A DNA stretch of 64,000 nucleotides from an uncultured Prochlorococcus sp. (GCA_902616595.1 CACMTJ010000004.1:35356-99355); one strand, 5' to 3'. Positions 56,224 to 64,000 are shown, numbered from the stretch's first letter. Notes: a model not told the origin generated them from the letters alone. Program-made: numbers and translations.

Positions 56224-57765
56224 TTAATCTGAAAGTTTGTACCATTCAGACTCAAGATTGGAGCCAGATTCTTTATCACAGCTTCCACCTAATGAATCAA
56301 CAATTGTACAAGTATTGTGAACAGCTACTGAAACCGTATTACCATCCATCATTAATCCATCAACGAATATTTGATTAGAAGCTAAAGGAACTGAACTTTG
56401 TCTACTTAAGTTCCTTAATAACTTAGATGCTGGAATTTGTTCAGGAAATATTGCCTGAACTTTCTCTTCATCTAACATTTTTAAAGTAGAACTTATGTTG
56501 TCTGGCCTTAAGCTTGAGGAGTCTCCAAGAAAGTCAAGTAAACTAATGGTTTCAAAACCAAATGCATCCCCGTAGTATTCCATCGCTTTGTGTTTAGAGA
56601 CAATTACTCTGTTTTCCTCAGGAATAGAACTTACTTGTTCGACGATCCAACTATCTAAGCCTTCTAAGAGAGAATCAGCTTTTTCGAATCTTTCATTAAT
56701 TAGTTTTCTGTCACCTCTATTAAAAACTGAAATATCTTTCTTTAAACTTTTGCTTATAAGATCTCCCATTTTTATGATGTTATGCGGATCATGCCATACA
56801 TGTGGATCTAGACCTCCATGGTCATGATGATGATGCCCCTCACCTTCGTCTGGAACTTGTGCTATTGGTTCTACATCACTATTTGAAACGTCTTTAAAAA
56901 AGTGTTGAGTTGCTTCAAACTCAAAAGGCATGTGTTCAGTAAAAAATATATATTGACCATCTTCTTTGATATCCACGTTGAAAACAGTACTTTCTTTTCT
57001 TTGATCAAAGTTAAGAACAAAAGCTTTATTACTTGCTATCAAAGTACCATCATTTTTTCTGCTTATTGAGTCTTTAGATCCTAATAATTCTTTAGCTAAA
57101 TCTTCAGACCCTTCTATGTCATTAGATTTGAGAATCACCATCTTCATTGCAGGATCTGCATATTCTCCATCGACTTTTTCAAATGACCATTTGTAAGAAC
57201 CCTTAGAAAGTTGAAATTTGCCTGCCCATTCGAAAGCACCTTCAGCATGATCATCATGTCCTCCATGGTCTGAATGATCATCATGTCCTCCATGATCAGA
57301 ATGATCATCTACTTTAGCTGAATGTTCAGAATGATCGTCATGTCCACCATGGTCTGAGTGATCATCATGACCTCCATGATCAGAATGATCATCTACGTCT
57401 ATTGCACTAACACCTACAACAACAGTATTCTTTTTATTTTCCCAATTTCTCATACTTGGAGTCATTTCTTTACCAAGAGTAAATACTTTATCTGCGCTAT
57501 TTAGTAATTGAGCTTGCCTTGGATTGATCTTTAAGTCATGAACATCTTGTTTTCTATCTACTAAGCATGTGACTTCGTCAGATGGTAATGCAATTGATTT
57601 AACTAAATCACAAACTAGTGGCTCTACTGCTACATATGACTTTCCTTTAGCCATAACATCCTGCCCAAAACCAGAAAATATAATTGTTCCAGCTACTACG
57701 GAATTTTTAATAATTGACTTACTCGAACCTTTTTTATTTGTTAAAAGTCTTTTAAAAATTGACAT
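56224..57765 (-). CDS. znuA: Zinc ABC transporter substrate-binding protein with His-rich repeats and inserted domain
   Basis: N-terminal SBP_bac_9 segment, (HDDHSDHGG)n loop, then DPHVWHDPHNI and VSKHKAMEYYGDAFGFE motifs. Confidence 0.93.
   Translation of the reverse strand: MSIFKRLLTNKKGSSKSIIKNSVVAGTIIFSGFGQDVMAKGKSYVAVEPLVCDLVKSIALPSDEVTCLVDRKQDVHDLKINPRQAQLLNSADKVFTLGKEMTPSMRNWENKKNTVVVGVSAIDVDDHSDHGGHDDHSDHGGHDDHSEHSAKVDDHSDHGGHDDHSDHGGHDDHAEGAFEWAGKFQLSKGSYKWSFEKVDGEYADPAMKMVILKSNDIEGSEDLAKELLGSKDSISRKNDGTLIASNKAFVLNFDQRKESTVFNVDIKEDGQYIFFTEHMPFEFEATQHFFKDVSNSDVEPIAQVPDEGEGHHHHDHGGLDPHVWHDPHNIIKMGDLISKSLKKDISVFNRGDRKLINERFEKADSLLEGLDSWIVEQVSSIPEENRVIVSKHKAMEYYGDAFGFETISLLDFLGDSSSLRPDNISSTLKMLDEEKVQAIFPEQIPASKLLRNLSRQSSVPLASNQIFVDGLMMDGNTVSVAVHNTCTIVDSLGGSCDKESGSNLESEWYKLSD
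57238..57393 (-). repeat. His/Asp-rich coding tandem repeat (9-aa / 27-nt period) in znuA
   Basis: DDHSDHGGHDDHSDHGGHDDHSEHSAKVDDHSDHGGHDDHSDHGGHDDHAEG: two larger blocks of HDDHSDHGG units. Confidence 0.93.
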
Positions 57766-57789
57766 GAAAAATAATTAAATACTTAAAAA

Positions 57790-57804
57790 TGATAATCATT
57801 TTCA
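57790..57804. promoter_or_regulatory. Zur box
   Basis: TGATAATCATTTTCA, 7-1-7 near-palindrome with one mismatch, 25 bp upstream of znuA start; matches the cyanobacterial Zur box form TGATAATNATTATCA closely. Confidence 0.85.
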
Positions 57805-57901
57805 TTATCTCTGGCAAGTGAAGGTATCAAATGTTATGAAAATAATACGCAACTTGTATTATTGGTAAGCTTGTAAAGTGACTTTTTTAAAAGATTAATT
57901 A

Positions 57902-58672
57902 ATGGCTACTTTAGTCGCTGAAAATTTAACCTTTGCATACGCAAAAAAAAGTAAGCCAGTTTTGAATAAGGTATCAGTTGAGATTAAACCTGGAACTCTA
58001 ACAGCGTTAGTTGGCCCAAATGGCGCAGGTAAATCAACTCTTTTGAGAATTTTGCAAGGACAAAATACTCCAGATAAAGGCGAAATAAAAATTGATGGTG
58101 AAAATTTATATAGATCTAGAGCTCTTGTGGCACTTATGCCTCAAAGAAGTTCTATGAATTGGAAGTTCCCCATTACAGTTGAAAAGTTGGTATCTCTTGG
58201 TCAAATAAAGTATTCAAAATCAAGAAGTAATAACCCATTTCAAATTAAGACTCTTCTAGCATATCCTAATTCTTGGATAAATAAATGTTGTGAATTAGAG
58301 GCGACAATGCAGAGAGTAGGCATTGCAAGTTTGGCAAATAGAAGACTCGATTCTCTTTCAGGAGGACAGCAGCAAAGAGCTCTATTAGCAAAAACTCTTA
58401 TGTCCCCGGCAAAAATATTTCTTTTAGATGAACCTTGTGCAGCTTTGGACCCACCTGCAAAGGAGGATTTTCTTAAAATTGTTCGTCAACTTGCCGATGC
58501 CGGACTTTCTTTGCTCGTAAGTAGCCATGATTGGGGCGATTCTTTAAATAACTATGATCAAGTAATCGTTCTTGATAAAAGTGTTTTGGCAGTTGGTAGT
58601 CCTGACCAAATACAAGATAAATTAGAGGCAATAAACATTAGCTCTATAAACGAAAATAATTTCTGTGATTAG
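57902..58672 (+). CDS. znuC: Zinc ABC transporter ATP-binding protein
   Basis: GPNGAGKSTLLRIL, LSGGQQQRALLAKTL, IFLLDEPCAALDP. Confidence 0.94.
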   Translation: MATLVAENLTFAYAKKSKPVLNKVSVEIKPGTLTALVGPNGAGKSTLLRILQGQNTPDKGEIKIDGENLYRSRALVALMPQRSSMNWKFPITVEKLVSLGQIKYSKSRSNNPFQIKTLLAYPNSWINKCCELEATMQRVGIASLANRRLDSLSGGQQQRALLAKTLMSPAKIFLLDEPCAALDPPAKEDFLKIVRQLADAGLSLLVSSHDWGDSLNNYDQVIVLDKSVLAVGSPDQIQDKLEAINISSINENNFCD

Positions 58673-58685
58673 AGAATGTTCCTTT

Positions 58686-59120
58686 TTAATTCTGAGCTTG
58701 ATAACAGTTTTGGCAAAGCCCGAAATACTCGAGGGTATGAAACAACAATTGGAATTTCTTTGGATTTGTTTTGGGTGTATGAATATCTTTTACCGGGCAT
58801 CCTTCCATTTTTGATGTCTCACCACATTGAACACAGGTCAAATGATGAATATCTCTGTCTACGGGAGTGTACAGAACCTCTCCAGTTGGGAGATGTCTAG
58901 AACGTATTAAGCCATGCTTTATCAGAACTTGAAGATTCCTGTAAACAGTCGTCAGTCCCATAGCCTTTCCGCTTTCTATCAATTGTCTATGCAACTCTTG
59001 ACCAGTCAATTCATCCTCACATTTATTAAGTTCTTCAAGAAGTTGTTCTTGTCTTTTGGTAATGTCAGACTTAGTTACCATTGTTTCCGAAATCTTTTTT
59101 TGTCCCGTATTTTTGATCAT
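58686..59120 (-). CDS. zur: Fur-family regulator, probably Zur
   Basis: KAMGLTTVYRNLQVLIKHGLIR helix-turn-helix, HHLTCVQCG and CQNC zinc motifs; zinc-gene context. Confidence 0.92.
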   Translation of the reverse strand: MIKNTGQKKISETMVTKSDITKRQEQLLEELNKCEDELTGQELHRQLIESGKAMGLTTVYRNLQVLIKHGLIRSRHLPTGEVLYTPVDRDIHHLTCVQCGETSKMEGCPVKDIHTPKTNPKKFQLLFHTLEYFGLCQNCYQAQN

Positions 59121-59137
59121 ACCGAATCATTCGAATA

Positions 59138-59923
59138 ATGTCTTTTATTAATAACAACTGGTGGCTGGTTCCATTAATAATAACTATATTCTCCGGGATT
59201 TTATGCCCAGCTATGGGAACTGTATTAATCACTCATAAGAGATTATTACAAGTTAATTTAATCTCTCATTGTGTGTTGCCTGGACTTGCTCTCGCATTAG
59301 CGCTTGGAATTCACCCCTCAATTGGTGGTGTTATAAGTGGTCTTCTGGGCTCAGTAATTGCGGAAAGTTTAACTAATAGAAAAAGTGAAAATTATGAAGC
59401 AGTTATGAATACTATTCTCGCTGGAATGCTTGGATTTGGGGTCCTTATAATCCCTTTACTCGGAATAAGGATTGATTTGGAGGCAGTATTATTTGGCGAT
59501 TTATTGACTGCAAATTTTGGAGATTTACTTAGAACAATAATTGCTTTTTTAGTTTTTATACTTTTAATGACTTTTGGATATGAAAAGGTTGTTTACGTTG
59601 GACTGGATCCAGAAGGTGCATCTGCGAGTGGTATAAACGTTTCTTTATTAAATCTTGCTTTGAGTTTTACAACGGCATTAGTAATTGTTAGTTCAATGTC
59701 AGCAGTGGGAGTGATTCTTGTTATTGCTCTTCTTTCTACCCCAACACTGTTAGGGCTTAATAAGGCTCATAGTTTAAGAATTGCAATGATGAGGTCTTCC
59801 TTTTTTGGATTATGTATATCACTTCTGGGCTTTATTCTCTCTTTAGTCTTTAATTTGTCGCCTGGACCTGCAATTAGTGTTATTTGTGTCGCATCTCTTT
59901 TGATTCCTAAACTTCGTAAATAA
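59138..59923 (+). CDS. znuB: Zinc ABC transporter permease
   Basis: ABC-3 family: LISHCVLPGLALALALGIHPSIGGVISGLLGS, FGDLLTANFGDL, multiple TMs. Confidence 0.94.
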   Translation: MSFINNNWWLVPLIITIFSGILCPAMGTVLITHKRLLQVNLISHCVLPGLALALALGIHPSIGGVISGLLGSVIAESLTNRKSENYEAVMNTILAGMLGFGVLIIPLLGIRIDLEAVLFGDLLTANFGDLLRTIIAFLVFILLMTFGYEKVVYVGLDPEGASASGINVSLLNLALSFTTALVIVSSMSAVGVILVIALLSTPTLLGLNKAHSLRIAMMRSSFFGLCISLLGFILSLVFNLSPGPAISVICVASLLIPKLRK

Positions 59924-60070
59924 TTAAATCTTAAATGTCCAATCAGAGTTTAATGCTTGAGCTTCTGGATTGTTTTTTAAAGCTACTTCCATAGCCTCTT
60001 TTTTATTATTAGCTATAACAACTTCATCAAATTCCTTTCCATTTTTTTTGAGACTTACTTTGAAACGCAT
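59924..60070 (-). CDS. Small hypothetical protein (48 aa)
   Basis: Read from sequence: MRFKVSLKKNGKEFDEVVIANNKKEAMEVALKNNPEAQALNSDWTFKI; codon-like composition and plausible fold. Confidence 0.65.
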   Translation of the reverse strand: MRFKVSLKKNGKEFDEVVIANNKKEAMEVALKNNPEAQALNSDWTFKI

Positions 60071-60155
60071 AAAAAAAATTTTTAATTAATCAAAAGTTAA
60101 CCACTAATCAACTAGATTTAAATACTTTTAAAAGTTAATTGATGAAATAGAAACT

Positions 60156-60404
60156 TTAGTTATTTTGAAGTTTTTCTACTACAGATTCTTTCTCAATTTT
60201 AGCTACATCCTGTAATCCATTAGCATCAAACCAAGGAGCGTTTTCCCAATTAAATCCTTCGCCAAACGTATTATCGGGAGCAGCTACGTACCAGTGACAT
60301 GACGAATCGGGAACATCTACAGCACATTTTGACCAGTCAGCTTCCCACTGTGGAACTTGTACCCACATCACAGATGCTAATAAAAAAGAAAAAATAAAAT
60401 TCAT
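60156..60404 (-). CDS. Small exported hypothetical protein
   Basis: Signal-like start MNFIFSFLLASVMWVQVPQW; two Cys. Confidence 0.65.
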   Translation of the reverse strand: MNFIFSFLLASVMWVQVPQWEADWSKCAVDVPDSSCHWYVAAPDNTFGEGFNWENAPWFDANGLQDVAKIEKESVVEKLQNN

Positions 60405-60413
60405 AATTATCGG

Positions 60414-60557
60414 TTAGCAAAATTTTGAAAGATTTTTTTCACATTCTTTCTTTCTTTTTTTCCAGTAATTCTCAAGTATTTGATATTTATGCTTATTTTT
60501 GAATTGACTTAAATGAATATTATTCTGATTAAGAACTGAAGTATTTTTGATTTTCAT
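60414..60557 (-). CDS. Small basic hypothetical protein (47 aa)
   Basis: Read from sequence: MKIKNTSVLNQNNIHLSQFKNKHKYQILENYWKKRKKECEKNLSKFC. Confidence 0.4.
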   Translation of the reverse strand: MKIKNTSVLNQNNIHLSQFKNKHKYQILENYWKKRKKECEKNLSKFC

Positions 60558-60634
60558 GACTCAAGCTGTCTATGTAGGACATATTTAAGACACTTTATAG
60601 ATTTTTTGAAGTGAATTTATACTTAATTTTTGTC

Positions 60635-60802
60635 TTACTTTTGTGTAGGTAAGTATTTTTCGGGATTATTTTCAATATAAGTAAGCGAATATTTGACAAT
60701 ACCTACTATTACTGAAAAAAGAGCAATTGTCGAAATAATAAAAATGATTTTTTTGTAAATGCTTTTAATGAATTTTTTATGTTTATGATTATTTTTTTTC
60801 AT
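60635..60802 (-). CDS. Small single-TM hypothetical protein (55 aa)
   Basis: Read from sequence: MKKNNHKHKKFIKSIYKKIIFIISTIALFSVIVGIVKYSLTYIENNPEKYLPTQK. Confidence 0.55.
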   Translation of the reverse strand: MKKNNHKHKKFIKSIYKKIIFIISTIALFSVIVGIVKYSLTYIENNPEKYLPTQK

Positions 60803-60885
60803 CAACGGCCAATTTTTCTGAAAGATTTAAATAATTAGTAATTTATACTGTAGCCTTCTAAATTACCTACGGAGTAGATTAAATA

Positions 60886-60960
60886 TATCAGAAACTCCTC
60901 ACACATTTTTTTCTGATAACTTTAAAAGTACTCGACCGCAATGTTTGAGTACTTTTTGTA
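60886..60960 (+). ncRNA. Candidate sRNA carrying the Yfr1 seed in a hairpin loop
   Basis: TATCAGAA (60886-60893) pairs with TTCTGATA (60911-60918); ACTCCTCACAC at 60894-60904 in loop; terminator AAAAGTACTC...GAGTACTTTTTG (60924-60957); TATACT -10-like box at 60844. Confidence 0.6.
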
Positions 60961-61039
60961 TTTTTGCCATGTGACAGTTAAAATAGAGGTCTATCTAGCA
61001 TTACATAATTTGAATTTAAGTGTGATATTAAGTTTGTGT

Positions 61040-61130
61040 GTAGGAGGAATTGATTTGTTTCAGTGGAAACAAGGAAACACTTGATATAAATCAATTTTAA
61101 AAGATCTCTCTTTGAGGGGTCTTTTTTTTT
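61040..61130 (+). ncRNA. Candidate sRNA with GGAAACA repeats (Yfr2-5 like?)
   Basis: AATTGATTT (61048-61056) pairs with AAATCAATT (61088-61096), inner GTTTC-AGTG-GAAAC hairpin, TGGAAACAAGGAAACAC motif, terminator AAAAGATCTCTC-TTT-GAGGGGTCTTTTTTTTT; 5' end uncertain. Confidence 0.55.
61099..61130 (+). terminator. Rho-independent terminator
   Basis: AAAAGATCTCTC TTT GAGGGGTCTTTTTTTTT. Confidence 0.85.
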
Positions 61131-61259
61131 GGGATTATTAGAAATAAATATTTAATTCTGAATATAAAAACAAATATGCTTTCTTCCAAAATAATTAGGC
61201 CGTCATTACAAATTAGTAATTTAATTCGTTAGATTATGACTCGTTAAATTCTTCTGTTA

Positions 61260-61643
61260 ATGCAAATACTTTTTTTAACAATTTTAATTTGTTCAAGCTT
61301 TTTATTCCCTTCTTCATCATTTGCCTCACATATAGAACTAAAACCTTGTGTAGAGATTGCTCATTGTGTACGAGAAGAATGGGAGGTTAATAATATTGAG
61401 AAACCTTTTGAAGAGATTAAAACATTTATCGAAAACACCCCAAGAACTGAGATTGTAGAAATTGATGGCGATTATCTTCATGCTGAGGCAACCAGTAAAT
61501 GGATGAAGTATGTAGACGACTTAGAAGTATCCTTTCTACCTGAATCAAACATCTTATCAATAAGATCAGAATCAAGAGTTGGAGAAAGTGATTTGGGAGT
61601 GAATCAAAAAAGAGTTGATTTACTAAAATCTAAAATGTTTTAA
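61260..61643 (+). CDS. DUF1499-family exported protein
   Basis: KPFEEIKTFIENTPRTEIVEIDGDYLHAEATSKWMKYVDDLEVSF ... SIRSESRVGESDLGVNQKRVDLL. Confidence 0.85.
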   Translation: MQILFLTILICSSFLFPSSSFASHIELKPCVEIAHCVREEWEVNNIEKPFEEIKTFIENTPRTEIVEIDGDYLHAEATSKWMKYVDDLEVSFLPESNILSIRSESRVGESDLGVNQKRVDLLKSKMF

Positions 61644-61784
61644 GATGAAAAAGTAAAAAAAATAATTTATTTTTATTATTTTTTGTATAACTTTTACATT
61701 TTTAAAAAAAAATTAGCAGATAAAAAAGTGATAATTGTCATCATGCCTTGATAATGGCAAATTTATTAGATTTTCTCTGAAAAG

Positions 61785-62069
61785 ATGATCATAAATTTTA
61801 TATATTTATTGTTTTCTAGTTTTGTTTTTTTCTGGTTTTATATAAATATTAAAAAAAGTGGAGTTAAATGGATAATCAAAGGTCTTTTGCAAATTGGAAT
61901 ATTGGTATTATTCATTGGAGGATTTTTCAAAATATTTTTCACCTTACCCCCTAATTTATTTATAAAAATATTTTTTCTTATTATTTATACATGGTGCACT
62001 GTTGGAATAAATGTAAATTTCATGATCCCTTTGATTAGTTTGATTGACCAAAAAATAGTAAAAAAATAA
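61785..62069 (+). CDS. Hypothetical membrane protein
   Basis: Three hydrophobic segments; intact ORF. Confidence 0.5.
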   Translation: MIINFIYLLFSSFVFFWFYINIKKSGVKWIIKGLLQIGILVLFIGGFFKIFFTLPPNLFIKIFFLIIYTWCTVGINVNFMIPLISLIDQKIVKK

Positions 62070-62144
62070 AACTAAAATATGCCTTAATTCTCAGTACAAA
62101 AATAAATCTATTTCCTTAATCTGTAATATTAAAATTTATAGGAT

Positions 62145-62255
62145 TTATTTTTTTCCTTTTGAAAGTCTTTTCCTTGTATACCTAGTCTTTAATGCCAAGT
62201 CTGTCATTATATATATTCCAAATAAAAGAATGATTATTCCAATAAAGTATTTCAT
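62145..62255 (-). CDS. Very small single-TM protein (36 aa)
   Basis: Read from sequence: MKYFIGIIILLFGIYIMTDLALKTRYTRKRLSKGKK. Confidence 0.35.
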   Translation of the reverse strand: MKYFIGIIILLFGIYIMTDLALKTRYTRKRLSKGKK

Positions 62256-62285
62256 TATTTTTTATGTAATTACTATGTTTGAGGT

Positions 62286-62693
62286 TTATTCATGATGCCA
62301 ACTAATTTTAATATCTATTTCTTGAGATAAATTTCTTGTAACTGGACATTCTTTGGAAGCTTTTTTCAAAAAATCAACGGTTTCATTAGAAGTGCTCTCT
62401 GGTATGAAAATATCTATTATTAGTTCTTTTATCTTCCTCTCGCTATTTTGTGTCATTACTTTTTCAATATTTAAATATATACTTTTCAAATCAAATCCTT
62501 TCGATTTGGCTTTGATTGCCATGATGGTTAGCAGGCAAGTACCTAGAGATGTTGCTAATAAATCAGTTGGGGAAAAACTTTCACCTTTACCGCAGTGATC
62601 TAAAGGTGCATCAGTTCTAATAAGACTTCCAGATTGTAGATGAATAGCCTCACAGTTTAAATTTCCTAAATAAGAACATTTAACTTTAGTCAT
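62286..62693 (-). CDS. OsmC family protein
   Basis: FSPTDLLATSLGTCLLTIMAIKAKSKGFDL, KKASKECPVTRNLS. Confidence 0.93.
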   Translation of the reverse strand: MTKVKCSYLGNLNCEAIHLQSGSLIRTDAPLDHCGKGESFSPTDLLATSLGTCLLTIMAIKAKSKGFDLKSIYLNIEKVMTQNSERKIKELIIDIFIPESTSNETVDFLKKASKECPVTRNLSQEIDIKISWHHE

Positions 62694-62820
62694 TTTAAAA
62701 AAATTAAATTAGGAAAATATTATTAATAAAAAATTATGGAACATAACAAGATTATTGATGAGAAATTTTTATTTGCATATTAGTGGAGTATTAAGCAAAT
62801 TCATCATTCAAGTTTTGAAA

Positions 62821-63063
62821 TCAGTTTTTATATCCATATTCCTCTAAGCAATACTCAATTAATTCAATTGATTTATTAAGAGTTCTTTTATTTTTATTTT
62901 CTAGATCGAAACATTCATTTAAAACACGTATAGATTCATTTAAGAATGATTCTTCTTTATTTTTTATATCTTTAACTTGATTTATATAAATTAATTTTTT
63001 AATCCCAATTAGGGAAAATATGATTATTGATATTGTAAAAATTGCTATTTTGAATTTATTCAT
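62821..63063 (-). CDS. Hypothetical protein with N-terminal TM
   Basis: FKIAIFTISIIIFSLIGI; intact ORF. Confidence 0.5.
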   Translation of the reverse strand: MNKFKIAIFTISIIIFSLIGIKKLIYINQVKDIKNKEESFLNESIRVLNECFDLENKNKRTLNKSIELIEYCLEEYGYKN

Positions 63064-63126
63064 ATAATTATTTATTATAAATATTTTAATTTACTTAATA
63101 TCTGAAAACTTTACATAGCTTATAGA

Positions 63127-63228
63127 CTAAGTAATTACATATGTAGCTGCTGTTATTGCTATGGCAGTAATTGAAATAAAGATGTAGGGAACAACCTTTA
63201 AAGGTATATATAGATTATTTTTAGACAT
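63127..63228 (-). CDS. Very small single-TM protein (33 aa)
   Basis: Read from sequence: MSKNNLYIPLKVVPYIFISITAIAITAATYVIT. Confidence 0.4.
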   Translation of the reverse strand: MSKNNLYIPLKVVPYIFISITAIAITAATYVIT

Positions 63229-63343
63229 AACTAAAACCTTTATATAAATAATTACATTCCCTTTAAACTTTATAAGTCTTCAAATATACAAATTAATTTT
63301 CTTTGTATAAATTCAATCCTTTTAAAGATTAACAAATTTATAT

Positions 63344-63550
63344 TCATTGAATTTTCATTAAATAAAGTATCTCTAAATCTTGTCTTGAGTCCGATATTTT
63401 TCTTTTTAAAAAGATTAATTCTTCTTGGCTCATTTTTGATTCTTTTATAATCAATTCTGCTTGTTCAATAGCATGTTCTATATTTCTAATTTTAATGTCT
63501 CTTATTGAGGGATCATCTTTACATGCTTTTTTAGTATTTGCATCTAACAT
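63344..63550 (-). CDS. Hypothetical protein
   Basis: Intact 68-aa helical ORF. Confidence 0.45.
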   Translation of the reverse strand: MLDANTKKACKDDPSIRDIKIRNIEHAIEQAELIIKESKMSQEELIFLKRKISDSRQDLEILYLMKIQ

Positions 63551-63658
63551 CTGTACGAAAAAATCACATTGAATATAATCTAATTTAAAACTTCATTATG
63601 CTATAACCGCAAATTTAATTAAAATAAATTATTATCAACTCAAGAACTTTAACCTTAG

Positions 63659-63698
63659 CTAACCCCCTCTTCAATTGATCGAGTGGGTTTTTTTTATG
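63659..63698 (+). terminator. Terminator-like hairpin
   Basis: AACCCCCTC...GAGTGGGTTTTTTTT with one mismatch. Confidence 0.6.
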
Positions 63699-63729
63699 GT
63701 GTAATATACTCCTAGCATTTACTATTAAT

Positions 63730-64000
63730 TTGGAAGATTCAAAACTTAATCCTGAGGAAAATAATTCAATCGAATCGTCCCCCAATTTGAATAAAGACAA
63801 TAAAGATCTTAATGAGGGGAATAAAAAAGAAGAAAATGTTAAGGCATTTACAGAATTTCTAGAGAAAGCAAGTAATCAAGATTCTTCAGAAGAAAAAGTA
63901 AAACTTGATTCTATGCAACAAAAACTAAAAATTGACAAATCACTTTTTAAAAGATTTCTTAATAATGGATTTGATGGAATTTCAACTAATCCAAACTATA
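63730..64000 (+). CDS. Hypothetical protein, 3' truncated by window (possible TTG start)
   Basis: Open frame to window end: LEDSKLNPEENNSIESSPNLNKDNKDLNEGNKKEENVKAFTEFLEKASNQ...KSLFKRFLNNGFDGISTNPNY. Confidence 0.6.
   Translation, partial: MEDSKLNPEENNSIESSPNLNKDNKDLNEGNKKEENVKAFTEFLEKASNQDSSEEKVKLDSMQQKLKIDKSLFKRFLNNGFDGISTNPNY

Noticed and set aside
58676-59138. Plus ORFs of 74 aa each
   Set aside because: Antisense to zur; no independent coding signal
61729-61743. TGATAATTGTCATCA upstream of a small membrane ORF
   Set aside because: Only partly palindromic and poorly matched to the Zur box; too weak to call
63615-63800. 61-aa minus ORF
   Set aside because: Runs through the terminator hairpin and antisense to a better plus-strand open frame continuing to the window end

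Overview
AT-rich cyanobacterial chromosome segment. Gene content fits a high-light-clade Prochlorococcus: chlI, petH, petG, crtE, a lycopene cyclase, sasA, zwf-opcA, and the sRNA Yfr1 between guaB and trxA. Most of 1-52 kb is ordinary core genome. The second-look regions are: (1) a zinc locus at 53.7-59.9 kb (WD40, COG0523/CobW GTPase, znuA with a His-rich repeat, a Zur-box-like palindrome, znuC, antisense zur, znuB). In it, the CobW protein and ZnuA appear to share an inserted ~110-aa domain, and zur lies on the opposite strand between znuC and znuB. (2) An intergenic element at ~60.89 kb carrying the Yfr1 seed ACTCCTCACAC in the loop of a perfect 8-bp stem, followed by a terminator-like hairpin; it may be a second Yfr1-like sRNA. 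(3) A second structured sRNA candidate with GGAAACA repeats at ~61.0-61.13 kb. (4) A minus-strand terminator-ended transcript candidate at 53.07-53.38 kb with an SD-preceded 10-codon ORF. (5) A CP-ATP-grasp / alpha-E / transglutaminase operon with a cupin-like neighbour. (6) Several sub-60-aa ORFs missing from the ORF track, including petG. All functional calls come from reading the sequence; no database search was run.
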